Below, piece by piece: positions 1 to 7,653 of a stretch of 64,000 nucleotides of DNA (the stretch's first letter is position 1; the number at the start of each line of letters is the position of its first letter). Location: positions 1 to 64,000 of the forward strand of contig JABFGF010000014.1 in assembly GCA_013112635.1 (NCBI GenBank), given 5' to 3'. Source of the DNA: Calditrichota bacterium (GTDB lineage Bacteria; Calditrichota; Calditrichia; Calditrichales; J004). A program made the translations under genes and the position numbers. The notes below the pieces were generated by a model that made no database searches, was not told the DNA's origin, and worked only from the letters and a program-made list of their open reading frames with translations.

Positions 1-1
1 T

Positions 2-85
2 GATATTAATTCTATTTCTTTAATTACACGCTTGTCTAAACGCGTCGTTCAACAGTATATTGAGCTCATCCCTTTAGGCAATTAA
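2..85 (+). CDS. C-terminal end of a gene cut by the window edge (uncertain)
   Basis: Twenty-seven codons are open from the window edge to a TAA at 83-85. The peptide contains SLITRLSKRVVQQYIEL, which looks like the end of a helix-turn-helix or transposase-type C-terminus, but it is too short to place in a family. The only support is the open frame and its amphipathic composition. It may be chance. Confidence 0.3.
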   Translation, partial: DINSISLITRLSKRVVQQYIELIPLGN

Positions 86-121
86 ATGTTCTAAAAAGAC
101 AAGCTATGGTATCATTTGATA

Positions 122-1762
122 CTATTTTAGTAGTATCATTTTTCTGCTCAAGGTTTGATTGTCTGTTTTCAGCGTATAAAAATAAACCCCACTTGAAAAG
201 TTTTCTGCATTAAATACAATCTTATAATCACCAGATGCTTGTTTCGTATTAACTATTGTTTTTATTTCCTTACCCGATAAATCATAAACAGTTAACTCTA
301 CATTACTTGCTCTTGTTAAATAATAACGAATAACTGTTTTTGGATTAAATGGGTTCGGATAATTTTGGTAAAGATTAAATCCGGAAAGTTTAATCAAACT
401 ATTATCTGCAATTGTAGTGACCGTTCCCAGGCTTCCATCAGGATGAATTTTTTTTGCCCGGATATCGTTGCCATCTGAAAAAACTGCAATCATGCTTCCT
501 TCTTCTGTGGTAAATATTTTGTGATCCGACCAATTGGCCACACCTTTTGCTGTTTGTACACCACCATATTGATAATGATGTGAACTATCAGGGTTTATAC
601 GTTGTGTCCATAAATATTGTGATGATCGAGTGTCTTCCCAGGCAATATAAACGGAGTTATCGGGAGCTTTTGTGATGAGCGGGGTTGGGATATAAGTATT
701 AAAATTACTTATAGAAACTCCACCAGGTGTCCAGAGTTGGTCTCCATTCGCGTTAAAATGTTGTAAATAAATAAATGCATTATTCGCACCGGGCCGTGCA
801 TCGCGCCAAACAACGTATGCACCTCCTTCACCATCCGCAAGGGCATTGGGAATGTCTTGTGCTCCATCAATAAAATCCAAAACTATTTCTGCAGTATCTC
901 CCCAAACCAGAGATCCGGAGCTATCAACCCTTTGGGCAGAAATATCCTGCCCGGAACTCCAAAATAAAATAGCTCCTCCAGCATTATCACTCACCATTGT
1001 TTTTGTGGGATAATTTGTAGGCAATAAAGAAGTTCTTTTGCCACCACCCCATTTAAGGTTTCCATTTACATCGATCTTTTGTGTGAAAATACTTTGTCCT
1101 AATGTCCACCAACAAAAAATTGCTCCTCCATTTCCATCGGGGATAATTTCGGGATATCGTTCTTCTCCCTTATTTGAGTGCAGCATAATTCCGTTTTTGG
1201 GCCAAATAGCAATTCCATTTTGATCAACTCTTTGAACATAAATATCATCATAAGTACCAAATGCGCCCCGGTTATCAGTCCACGTAATAATAATACCGCC
1301 ATCTGCATCAGATATGATTTTCGGAGATGATTGGCGCCGGGTTGCTGAGCAGATTACAACTCCTGTATCTGCCCATAGTTTTTCTCCAAAAGCATTCATT
1401 CTTTGTCCATAAAGATTACCGGAACCAATATTTTTTTCCCAAACTATGAAAACCCCGCCTTCACCATCACTCAAAACCGCTGGGGAAAAAGACTGAAGAG
1501 AGTCAACGGAAATCTCCACACCCATCGAATCCCACAATAAATTACCTGCATCATCTACACGTTGAGCATATAAAGTTTGCGTTCCTTTTCGTGTGTCGGC
1601 CCAAACGGATATTACCCCATTGTTACCATCTGATGTAGCAGCAAAATCCCATCCATAAGAAATATTTGTTTTGCTAATTTGCAAATTTATGTCTGGATCA
1701 GATGGCCATTGAGCTAAAGCAAAGGAAACGGCGGAAATGAAAATAAAAATGGATTTTGTCAT
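122..1762 (-). CDS. Secreted repeat protein with T9SS type A sorting domain
   Basis: Residues 1-17 form a signal peptide ending ALA-Q. The body carries about eight repeats of roughly 45-55 residues, each with a core like SDGxGGxxxxWxDxR followed by a YxQRVDxxGxxxW segment. This pattern suggests a beta-propeller-like fold made of repeated four-stranded units. The last 80 residues are a Por secretion (T9SS type A) sorting domain with NYPNPFNP, a VYDLSGKEI segment and a final RKMILLK. The protein is therefore expected to cross the outer membrane by T9SS and be released or anchored at the surface. It lies 31 bp downstream of another T9SS cargo gene on the same strand, so the two are probably co-transcribed. 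No enzymatic motif is visible and the ligand is unknown. Confidence 0.85.
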   Translation of the reverse strand: MTKSIFIFISAVSFALAQWPSDPDINLQISKTNISYGWDFAATSDGNNGVISVWADTRKGTQTLYAQRVDDAGNLLWDSMGVEISVDSLQSFSPAVLSDGEGGVFIVWEKNIGSGNLYGQRMNAFGEKLWADTGVVICSATRRQSSPKIISDADGGIIITWTDNRGAFGTYDDIYVQRVDQNGIAIWPKNGIMLHSNKGEERYPEIIPDGNGGAIFCWWTLGQSIFTQKIDVNGNLKWGGGKRTSLLPTNYPTKTMVSDNAGGAILFWSSGQDISAQRVDSSGSLVWGDTAEIVLDFIDGAQDIPNALADGEGGAYVVWRDARPGANNAFIYLQHFNANGDQLWTPGGVSISNFNTYIPTPLITKAPDNSVYIAWEDTRSSQYLWTQRINPDSSHHYQYGGVQTAKGVANWSDHKIFTTEEGSMIAVFSDGNDIRAKKIHPDGSLGTVTTIADNSLIKLSGFNLYQNYPNPFNPKTVIRYYLTRASNVELTVYDLSGKEIKTIVNTKQASGDYKIVFNAENFSSGVYFYTLKTDNQTLSRKMILLK

Positions 1763-1793
1763 AATTATTCCTTTATCAAATGTTTGAATAATA

Positions 1794-2831
1794 TTATTTT
1801 AATACAATCATTTTACGGCTTTTCTCAAATGAATTGGTTATGAGTTTGTAAATGTAAACGCCGCTTGTAAGAACAGAAGCGTCAAATACCAACTCGTGTA
1901 CGCCTGTTGATTGTTGGCCACTTGCGAGTGTTTTTATTTTCCGGCCGGTTAAATCAAACACAGAAATATTTACTTTGCTATTTTCAGAAAGCTCATATCT
2001 TATCGTTGTAATTGGATTAAATGGATTGGGATAGTTTTGCAAAAGCTGGAAATTGCTCGCTGCTTTTGGAAAAGCCTTTTGTGGCAGATTTGTTATAATA
2101 ACTGAGGAATCGAATTCAACCTTACCAATTACTGTGCCGTCGTTACTTTCAACCGATAAATCCTTCAGGGTAGAATCTGAATCCGTGACAATAACTTCAT
2201 CAAAACGATAATAAGCGACAAGACCACTGTCTTTTGTGCTGTAATAGTTTTTTGATAAAGTATCTTGGGAGGTTGACTTAATCTGCTTACCGTTCCTTGC
2301 TTTATTCCAAACACGCAGTTCATCAATATTGCCAAATAAATAATCCGCACCGTTGCTACCTGATTCAGTTCGGCCAATAAAGAAAGGTCTATTATTTGTT
2401 GCTATTGGGCCAGTCATTGAAGCTTCCGCATCCAATGTATCATTTCGGTAGAAGCTAAGTTTAGTTCCATCAAATGTACTTGCTAAATGATACCATTTTC
2501 CTGCCAACAAAGTTTTTCCTAATACACGCTGAAAACCACTTCCATTATTGGAGACTAAAAATTCCGGTCTATTATTTCTGATCCATAAAAAATAAGTACG
2601 AAAATTTCCGATATTATCATCCCATGTACCGCAAATCCCAATCTGGCTATTATGAAAAGAATCTATTTTTACCCAAGCTTCCAAAGTAATTTCTTCGGAC
2701 ATTTGCAGGCTGCTGTCTGATTCGATTTTTATATATCCGGCATCACCAAAAAAATGAGCAGAGTTATTGAATTGAGCTACCACGGGACTCATCAATAATA
2801 AAAGTAAAAAAATGCTTAAAGAATTTTTCAT
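1794..2831 (-). CDS. Secreted LamG/concanavalin-like protein with T9SS sorting domain
   Basis: A signal peptide (ending PVVAQ) is followed by a LamG-like (laminin G/concanavalin A-type) jelly-roll domain at about residues 25-215. It shows EITLEAWVKI, GKWYHLASTFDG, FIGRTE and GNIDELRVWNKAR, the usual signature of LamG_3 domains that bind carbohydrate or other surface ligands. The C-terminal 80 residues are a T9SS type A sorting domain (NYPNPFNP, VFDLTGRKI, RKMIVLK). The start has a good ribosome site (AGGAGAATAGT-ATG). It is the first gene of a probable two-gene unit with the repeat protein downstream. Extracellular binding is inferred from the fold; no catalytic residues are seen. Confidence 0.85.
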   Translation of the reverse strand: MKNSLSIFLLLLLMSPVVAQFNNSAHFFGDAGYIKIESDSSLQMSEEITLEAWVKIDSFHNSQIGICGTWDDNIGNFRTYFLWIRNNRPEFLVSNNGSGFQRVLGKTLLAGKWYHLASTFDGTKLSFYRNDTLDAEASMTGPIATNNRPFFIGRTESGSNGADYLFGNIDELRVWNKARNGKQIKSTSQDTLSKNYYSTKDSGLVAYYRFDEVIVTDSDSTLKDLSVESNDGTVIGKVEFDSSVIITNLPQKAFPKAASNFQLLQNYPNPFNPITTIRYELSENSKVNISVFDLTGRKIKTLASGQQSTGVHELVFDASVLTSGVYIYKLITNSFEKSRKMIVLK

Positions 2832-2901
2832 ACTATTCTCCTAGTCTGTCAAATTGGGCCTTAAGGCTGTTATCAGTAATGTTGGAAAAATCATCAATCC
2901 A

Positions 2902-2940
2902 TCAAAAGCGGGATATGGATTGAATAACGATTTTTGACAT
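2902..2940 (-). other. 12-codon ORF with a ribosome site upstream of the LamG gene
   Basis: On the minus strand a CCAGGAGAAACGC spacer precedes ATG and twelve codons ending in TGA, about 70 bp before the LamG gene start. It could be a leader peptide or the relic of a larger gene. Evidence is only the ribosome site and position; the rest of 2832-3037 holds nothing else recognisable. Confidence 0.2.
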
Positions 2941-3037
2941 GCGTTTCTCCTGGTTGAAAAGGTTGTAAAAATAAAAAGAATTTCGCGGTTAGTTGTGACG
3001 GTGGTTACATGACAATAATTAACTACTAACAACTAAA

Positions 3038-3067
3038 ACTGCATAACTATCTTAATAGTTATGCAGT
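3038..3067 (-). terminator. Rho-independent terminator after the TPR gene
   Basis: Perfect 13-bp inverted repeat (ACTGCATAACTAT / ATAGTTATGCAGT) with a 4-nt loop, followed on the minus strand by TTTTAG. It lies about 30 bp past the stop of the minus-strand TPR gene, the likely end of the ku-TPR transcript. Confidence 0.65.
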
Positions 3068-3097
3068 CTAAATTATTTCAGAAGAGAATGCTTTTTT

Positions 3098-3706
3098 TTA
3101 GGCTTTTTGTGAATGCGTCAGTTGGCTAACCAGGTCAATTGCTTTTCCGGCTTTTTTGTTGCCAACCATTTGTGAGTAAGTGGAAAGGGATTTAATTGCA
3201 GAACTTATTTCACCAATCATCGCCTGGACCAGTCCCAGGTTAAAATAAATATTTGGATCTTCAGGTTCGATATTTTTAGCAGTTTCATAATGCAGTTTTG
3301 CCAACTTAAGATTTTCATTGTCAAAATAAAGATTGGCCAAATTAAAATGGGCTTCATAATGGCGCGGATCAGTTGCCAGGGCAAGAGAGAAATAATCTAT
3401 TGCTTTTACGTAGTCTCCTTCATGGGCTTCAAGGATTCCTAAATTACAATATGCATCAGCTTTATAATCGCCACTTTCTACTGCTTTTAAATACGCAGCT
3501 TTCGCATTTGGATTGCCTTGTTCGTCATTAAGGTAAGCCTGTTCAAAGGCACTCATTTTTTTTGGAAGCGATAAAATTTGTGGAGAAGGTTTTTCAAAAA
3601 GGTTTTGCTGGCCTTTATCTTCCATTTGTTGCTTTTTACTGCTTTTGGCTTTTTTATGGCCTAAGCGTACTGGCTTTTCTTTATGTAACTTAAATATGTT
3701 GCTCAT
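3098..3706 (-). CDS. TPR-repeat protein downstream of ku
   Basis: Cytoplasmic 202-residue protein without signal peptide. Residues 1-50 are lysine/glutamine-rich and probably disordered. From about residue 65 there are four tetratricopeptide-like units (ADAYCNLGILEAHEGDYVKAIDYF, AHFNLANLYFDNENLKLAK-type segments with the A/G/Y/F TPR spacing). TPRs mediate protein-protein contacts; no enzymatic domain is present. The start lies 40 bp after the ku stop on the same strand, and a strong terminator follows the gene, so ku and this gene probably form one transcript. A role as a partner or adaptor in end-joining is an inference from position only. Confidence 0.8.
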   Translation of the reverse strand: MSNIFKLHKEKPVRLGHKKAKSSKKQQMEDKGQQNLFEKPSPQILSLPKKMSAFEQAYLNDEQGNPNAKAAYLKAVESGDYKADAYCNLGILEAHEGDYVKAIDYFSLALATDPRHYEAHFNLANLYFDNENLKLAKLHYETAKNIEPEDPNIYFNLGLVQAMIGEISSAIKSLSTYSQMVGNKKAGKAIDLVSQLTHSQKA

Positions 3707-3727
3707 GTTTTTTAATTGTTAATTATT

Positions 3728-3745
3728 AATTGACAATTGATAATT
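3728..3745. repeat. Dispersed AT-rich intergenic repeat, copy 1
   Basis: AATTGACAATTGATAATT between the TPR and ku genes matches 17 of 18 bases of 31654-31671 in another intergenic gap. It probably belongs to a small dispersed repeat family. The copy here overlaps the last codons of ku. Confidence 0.4.
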
Positions 3746-3746
3746 A

Positions 3747-4589
3747 TTACGCTGTTTTCAATTCTTTTTCTTCAGTTTTAACTTTCTTTTTGCCAGTTGC
3801 TTTCTTCATTGGCTTTTTACTTTCTTTGGCCTGTTCAATGCTGTTTTTAAGAGCGGTCATAATATCAACAACTTCTTTTTCTTCTTCTTCCATCGTAACA
3901 ATTTCTTCACCATCAATTTTAGCATTAATCATTTCACGCAGTGCGTCACCATAGCGGTCTTTTAACTCAATCTCAGTTAATTTTTTATTCATCGATGCTA
4001 CGAGGGTTTCTGCAAGTTTCATTTCTTCTGAAGAAGGATCAGTTGTATTAATATCAGGGACTTTATTTATATCGCGGATTTCGTCAGGATAACGCAACTT
4101 GTAAAACATGATACCATCTTGTTCTGGGGCAATTAAGACAACATCTTCGCGGTCTCGCAAAACAACCCGGCCAATACCCATTTTACCCGTTTTCTTTAAA
4201 GTCTGCATCAAAAGACTATATGGTTTTGCTGCCACTTCGCCATCCGGACCAACAAAATATGGTGTATCAAACAAACTTGTATGCACTTCCTCGGCATCAA
4301 CAAATCCTTCTATGTCAATCGCTTTTGTGCTTTTAAGTTTTAGTTTTTCAAAATCGGCAGGTTCAACAAGGACAAATTGTTCAGGTTCATACTGGTAGCC
4401 CTTTAAAATTTCTTCTTTGTTAAGCTGTTCTCCGCATTTTTTGCATTTTTTTTGATAGCCAACCATTCCGTTACAATCTTTATGCAGCTGATTAAACCGT
4501 ACAGTCTGGCTGCTTTCAATGGCACCATAAACACGGATTGGAATTGTTACCAAAGAAAAACGAATATGACCTTTCCAAATTGCTCTCAT
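3747..4589 (-). CDS. ku: Ku protein, NHEJ DNA-end binding
   Basis: Bacterial Ku forms a homodimeric ring on double-strand DNA ends and recruits LigD. The N-terminus (MRAIWKGHIRFSLVTIPIRVY) and following core are characteristic. A CxxC...CxxC-like zinc-binding remnant occurs (KDCNG, KKCKKCGEQ), then the beta-barrel/bridge region with EGFVDAEEVHTSLFDTPYFVGP and the conserved FYKLRYPDEIR segment. Length (280 residues) is normal. The C-terminus is a lysine-rich tail (KKPMKKATGKKKVK), typical of bacterial Ku and implicated in DNA and ligase interaction. It is probably co-transcribed with the TPR gene downstream. A 17-bp inverted repeat sits 35-51 bp upstream of its start. The partner ligase is about 4.2 kb away on the same strand. 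Confidence 0.97.
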   Translation of the reverse strand: MRAIWKGHIRFSLVTIPIRVYGAIESSQTVRFNQLHKDCNGMVGYQKKCKKCGEQLNKEEILKGYQYEPEQFVLVEPADFEKLKLKSTKAIDIEGFVDAEEVHTSLFDTPYFVGPDGEVAAKPYSLLMQTLKKTGKMGIGRVVLRDREDVVLIAPEQDGIMFYKLRYPDEIRDINKVPDINTTDPSSEEMKLAETLVASMNKKLTEIELKDRYGDALREMINAKIDGEEIVTMEEEEKEVVDIMTALKNSIEQAKESKKPMKKATGKKKVKTEEKELKTA

Positions 4590-4623
4590 GTTGACCTCAA
4601 TCTGTTTTTTTCATAAATAATCA

Positions 4624-4640
4624 ATATTGTCGTACAATAT
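4624..4640. promoter_or_regulatory. Inverted repeat upstream of ku
   Basis: ATATTGT-CGT-ACAATAT, perfect 7-bp arms with a 3-bp spacer, 35-51 bp before the ku start codon. The size and position suit an operator for a dimeric regulator. No regulator in the window is known to match it. Confidence 0.4.
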
Positions 4641-4818
4641 AAATTTAACGTGATACTTTAAATATTAATTCCTGTATCAACAGATTCACTTCATTTCTGT
4701 TTTGAAGTAACATAAACTGTTTCAACGAAGTATTCAACAATCCTTAAAATATCTTATCCATCGAGCAGATAATATTATTTTTGAAGCTATACCTTTGAAA
4801 ATTTAGGAGATATATAAG

Positions 4819-6540
4819 ATGCATAATTTTTATTTATTGATATCAATAATTGCTTTTCTATTTATGGCCTGCAGCGAAAGTTCATCACCTCAGGAAGAAG
4901 AAAAAGACATATTATTCGATTGCGGTTTAACTGGTAATGGCTATGAATCGGACAGTTATTTCGAGCTTGGTGATAAAAAATATAAAAAAAATATTTGTAA
5001 TGAAACTTCCGAACCAGTCTTTACGGCTACAACTTTCACCCTTACTGTTGATAATAAGTCAGGAAATGACAGCCGCACTTTGTTGATCCAATTTGTGGGG
5101 TTTCCAAACCAGTTTACCGGAGAAGGGGTTTATTCTTATCCCAGTGGCTTGAATATTAGCATGATTGAAAAAATAGATGACCAGGTAAATGTAAAATATT
5201 CTAACCAGGCAAAAACCGGCTTGTTAATGGTAGATGTTCATGATATCGCAGCAGGCCTTTATCAGGGACGATTTTGGTTTTCTATTGAAGATGATGACTA
5301 TACTGGTGCCTATAACATATCTTATAAATCCGAAGAATATGAAACTGTTATTACTGGCTCGGGATGGACACCGGCAGGATTTGTACAAGGTCTTGAGTAT
5401 CGGGAAATTACACCTATAATTTCTTCTCGAGGTGGAAATACGCCTCTGTTTTATTATCAATCACGGGAGTATGATCCAATTTCAAATCTAACTTTGGATT
5501 TTAAGCTAGAAACATCTGGTTATACAAATAACGATTTTGAAAAATATTCTGATTATCCGCTTCAACCTTTTAATATCGACTTCCCCACAGAGTATGATCA
5601 TCCAACTTATAAATCTCGAGACGGCCATTTGTATTCCACTTATACGCATGTAATGTGGGGACCCGGGAATGATATTTATGTTAGTTCTCCTCAAACAGAA
5701 TATTTTAACTATGTTGAAGATAATCTTGTAATAATTGGAGATACATCCTGGACATATCATAGCGGAAGTGGTGATTTAGATATTAGCGCCTGGGGTGAGC
5801 ATTTAGTTAGCGCCTGGGTGGCTGACAGGTCTTATATTGAAGATGGGCGAACACACGAATGGGAAACTGTACTGAGTATTAATATTCTTAACCGGCACAC
5901 TTTCCTGGATCCGGGATACAAACCGGTGAGATATGATTTACGCAACTTTGTAAAGCCGTTTTACGATGATTGGCCTGCCCATTCATTAAATCCATTTGTT
6001 CATCATTTAGCAACTTTTGTACAGGATATTGATAACATTTTTGTGGTGTTTTTGGATAGTGTAGGTTTAAAAGCAGCAAAACATGAAAATGGTGTTTTCA
6101 ATAAAATTGGTACCTTGCCTATGGGGTTTGAAAATGAACAAGACTGGAGACTGGAATTGTTAACATACGAAGATAAGCCTGTTTATGCCTGTTTTCGTCA
6201 TGAAGACAAGCAAACACTTCGTATCTTGAAAATTGATATCACCGGCATTAACGATCTTGGCGAGTTTGTTTTACCCAATGGCCCGCTCCAGGAGTTTTAT
6301 AAAGCAAATGACATAAGTATTAATTACGATGGCAATCATTTATATTTTGGTATTTGTGATCAGGAATTTGAACGTAAGCCTTCGGTCTTTCGCCTGGAAA
6401 ATAACAGTTTACAACCTTTTGGGGAAAGAGGGTTTAGCAGCGTGCCATCATTTGCCATGGTTGCAATTACAACAGATGATGTTTATGCATTGATTAAGAT
6501 GAATGAGACAAGCAATGAACTTGCTAAACAGGAAAAATAA
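4819..6540 (+). CDS. Predicted lipoprotein of unknown function
   Basis: A 573-residue protein with a lipoprotein signal: a hydrophobic stretch at residues 4-16, then FMAC with Cys18 as the lipidation site, then a Ser/Pro/Glu-rich linker. The rest is soluble, acidic and rich in aromatic residues, with WxxxG and DxD turns that suggest a beta-rich, possibly propeller-like fold. No family was recognised. The ribosome site TTAGGAG lies 10 bp upstream. TACCTTTG at 4790-4797 resembles the TAnnTTTG -7 element of Bacteroidota promoters, but only weakly. The gene stands alone between ku and the ligD relic. Confidence 0.75.
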   Translation: MHNFYLLISIIAFLFMACSESSSPQEEEKDILFDCGLTGNGYESDSYFELGDKKYKKNICNETSEPVFTATTFTLTVDNKSGNDSRTLLIQFVGFPNQFTGEGVYSYPSGLNISMIEKIDDQVNVKYSNQAKTGLLMVDVHDIAAGLYQGRFWFSIEDDDYTGAYNISYKSEEYETVITGSGWTPAGFVQGLEYREITPIISSRGGNTPLFYYQSREYDPISNLTLDFKLETSGYTNNDFEKYSDYPLQPFNIDFPTEYDHPTYKSRDGHLYSTYTHVMWGPGNDIYVSSPQTEYFNYVEDNLVIIGDTSWTYHSGSGDLDISAWGEHLVSAWVADRSYIEDGRTHEWETVLSINILNRHTFLDPGYKPVRYDLRNFVKPFYDDWPAHSLNPFVHHLATFVQDIDNIFVVFLDSVGLKAAKHENGVFNKIGTLPMGFENEQDWRLELLTYEDKPVYACFRHEDKQTLRILKIDITGINDLGEFVLPNGPLQEFYKANDISINYDGNHLYFGICDQEFERKPSVFRLENNSLQPFGERGFSSVPSFAMVAITTDDVYALIKMNETSNELAKQEK

Positions 6541-7099
6541 ATTTATCAGGTGAAAATGAAAAGTTTCTTTGGAAAATCCATTACACCATAAACAAGATAG
6601 TCATCTGCAGTTTCCGGGTTTTGATATTAGAAAAATTTATAATATGGATTAGGAAATTTCTAAATCATGCCGGAACCGCATAAAAACAGGTTCGCGCAAA
6701 GTACCATTTGGTGTGAGGGGAGCATATTGAACCTCGCACCAAAGTTAACTTTATTGAAGCTCTTGCCCAGTTTTTATTCCCGTTTCTTCTCGAAATTTAT
6801 CCTTCAATTCAGCTGCGTCACCGTTTTTGTCCAGGCAATTTTTGCTTTAATATTTCCATCGGAATAAAACTAAACATACTTATGTTTGTCGGTTTACACT
6901 GCAATAAATATTCTTCAGGAAACCAATAAACGTCCGGATGACATAAACAAAGAGGGGATTAAGGAGGTTTTGCTTATGCTCTTTTTAAGCCGCACGTGAT
7001 CTTTCCATTCTATTACCTACTTTTTTACACAGGTCAGCTTATGCAACAGCATACCTGTATTGTATTATCCATAAATGATTAAAAAACCGGAGGTTATTA
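6541..7099. other. 559-bp gene-poor region with a ligD relic and a stranded ribosome site
   Basis: Apart from the ligD 3' remnant (6649-6746) this gap holds no intact gene. At 6747-6870 the minus strand has a 26-codon stretch (KNGDAAELKDKF and on) bounded by stops that may be more debris. At 6961-6967 a perfect AAGGAGG lies 8 bp before an ATG that opens only seven codons (6976-6999). Together these look like a scar of gene loss or insertion. Confidence 0.5.
6649..6746 (-). pseudogene. Remnant of the 3' end of a second ligD
   Basis: Read on the minus strand this encodes LWCEVQYAPLTPNG followed by TLREPVFMRFRHDLEIS and a stop. It matches the last 24 residues of the intact LigD (LWCEVQYASPTPNG... 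MRFRFDL). At DNA level 6677-6746 matches 8824-8893 at 64 of 70 bases, in the same orientation. Homology stops abruptly upstream of LWCEV, where the frame runs into stop codons. Two of the differences are silent third-base changes, and the other four produce only the SP-to-PL change. The relic therefore seems to come from a diverged functional ligD rather than a fresh duplication. Confidence 0.85.
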
Positions 7100-7618
7100 A
7101 TGAGTAATCTCAGTGTACAGCAATTCTCAGATGCCGTTACGCAATGGGCCGGAAGGCGTAATGGTCAGTTTAAATATAACTGGACTGTTAATGGTGGCTG
7201 GGAAGGTTGGATTCAGGTTGATTTAACAGCATATATTTTATCCGTGGATTCTCGAATTGAAATTTTGAGGGAACAATCAATCTTTACGTCTTCAAGAAAA
7301 AAGGTTGATTTACTTTTAAATGTTGATTTAGATACGGATTATCAAATTCCTGTTGAAATAAAAGCAGAATCCTTCTTTAACCGTAACCGTTTTGTTAGTG
7401 GTGTTAATGGCGATCTTAAAAAGCTAAATGATGAAAGAAACACTGATTTTAGCGAATCAACAAGTATAATGCTTGCCTTGCCATTTAGCCAGGGGGCAGT
7501 AGACAGGGTTTTATCAATCACCTGGGAAAATCATCGAATTTTCAGATCAATTTTCACTGGTGAAGTTGCCTGCCTGATGGCTGTTTGGACAGAACCTGAT
7601 GGTTGGCTTAGAGCATAG
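7100..7618 (+). CDS. PD-(D/E)XK nuclease-like protein, first gene of an unrecognised pair
   Basis: A 172-residue cytoplasmic protein. The pattern Glu35 (GWEGWIQVDLTAYI), Asp70 (KKVDLLLNVD), then Glu86-Ile-Lys88 (IPVEIKAES) has the order and spacing of the PD-(D/E)XK restriction-endonuclease-like fold: an acidic residue in helix A, Asp at the end of strand 2, and ExK in strand 3. Beyond these motifs no named family was recognised. The start has a strong ribosome site (CCGGAGGTTATTA-ATG). It is 35 bp upstream of the 363-residue gene and both end before a shared terminator, so they form a two-gene unit. Nuclease activity is inferred from motif geometry only; some members of this fold are inactive. 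Confidence 0.65.
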   Translation: MSNLSVQQFSDAVTQWAGRRNGQFKYNWTVNGGWEGWIQVDLTAYILSVDSRIEILREQSIFTSSRKKVDLLLNVDLDTDYQIPVEIKAESFFNRNRFVSGVNGDLKKLNDERNTDFSESTSIMLALPFSQGAVDRVLSITWENHRIFRSIFTGEVACLMAVWTEPDGWLRA

Positions 7619-7653
7619 TTTATTTTTTAAACATATAAACAAAGGAGCTTAAC

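Noticed and set aside
2841-3032. 63-codon minus-strand ORF
   Set aside because: No ribosome site, composition unlike a protein, and it overlaps the better-supported 12-codon ORF region in another frame.
6667-6867. 66-codon plus-strand ORF
   Set aside because: It lies opposite the ligD relic; the homology is on the minus strand and no ribosome site precedes the plus-strand ATG.
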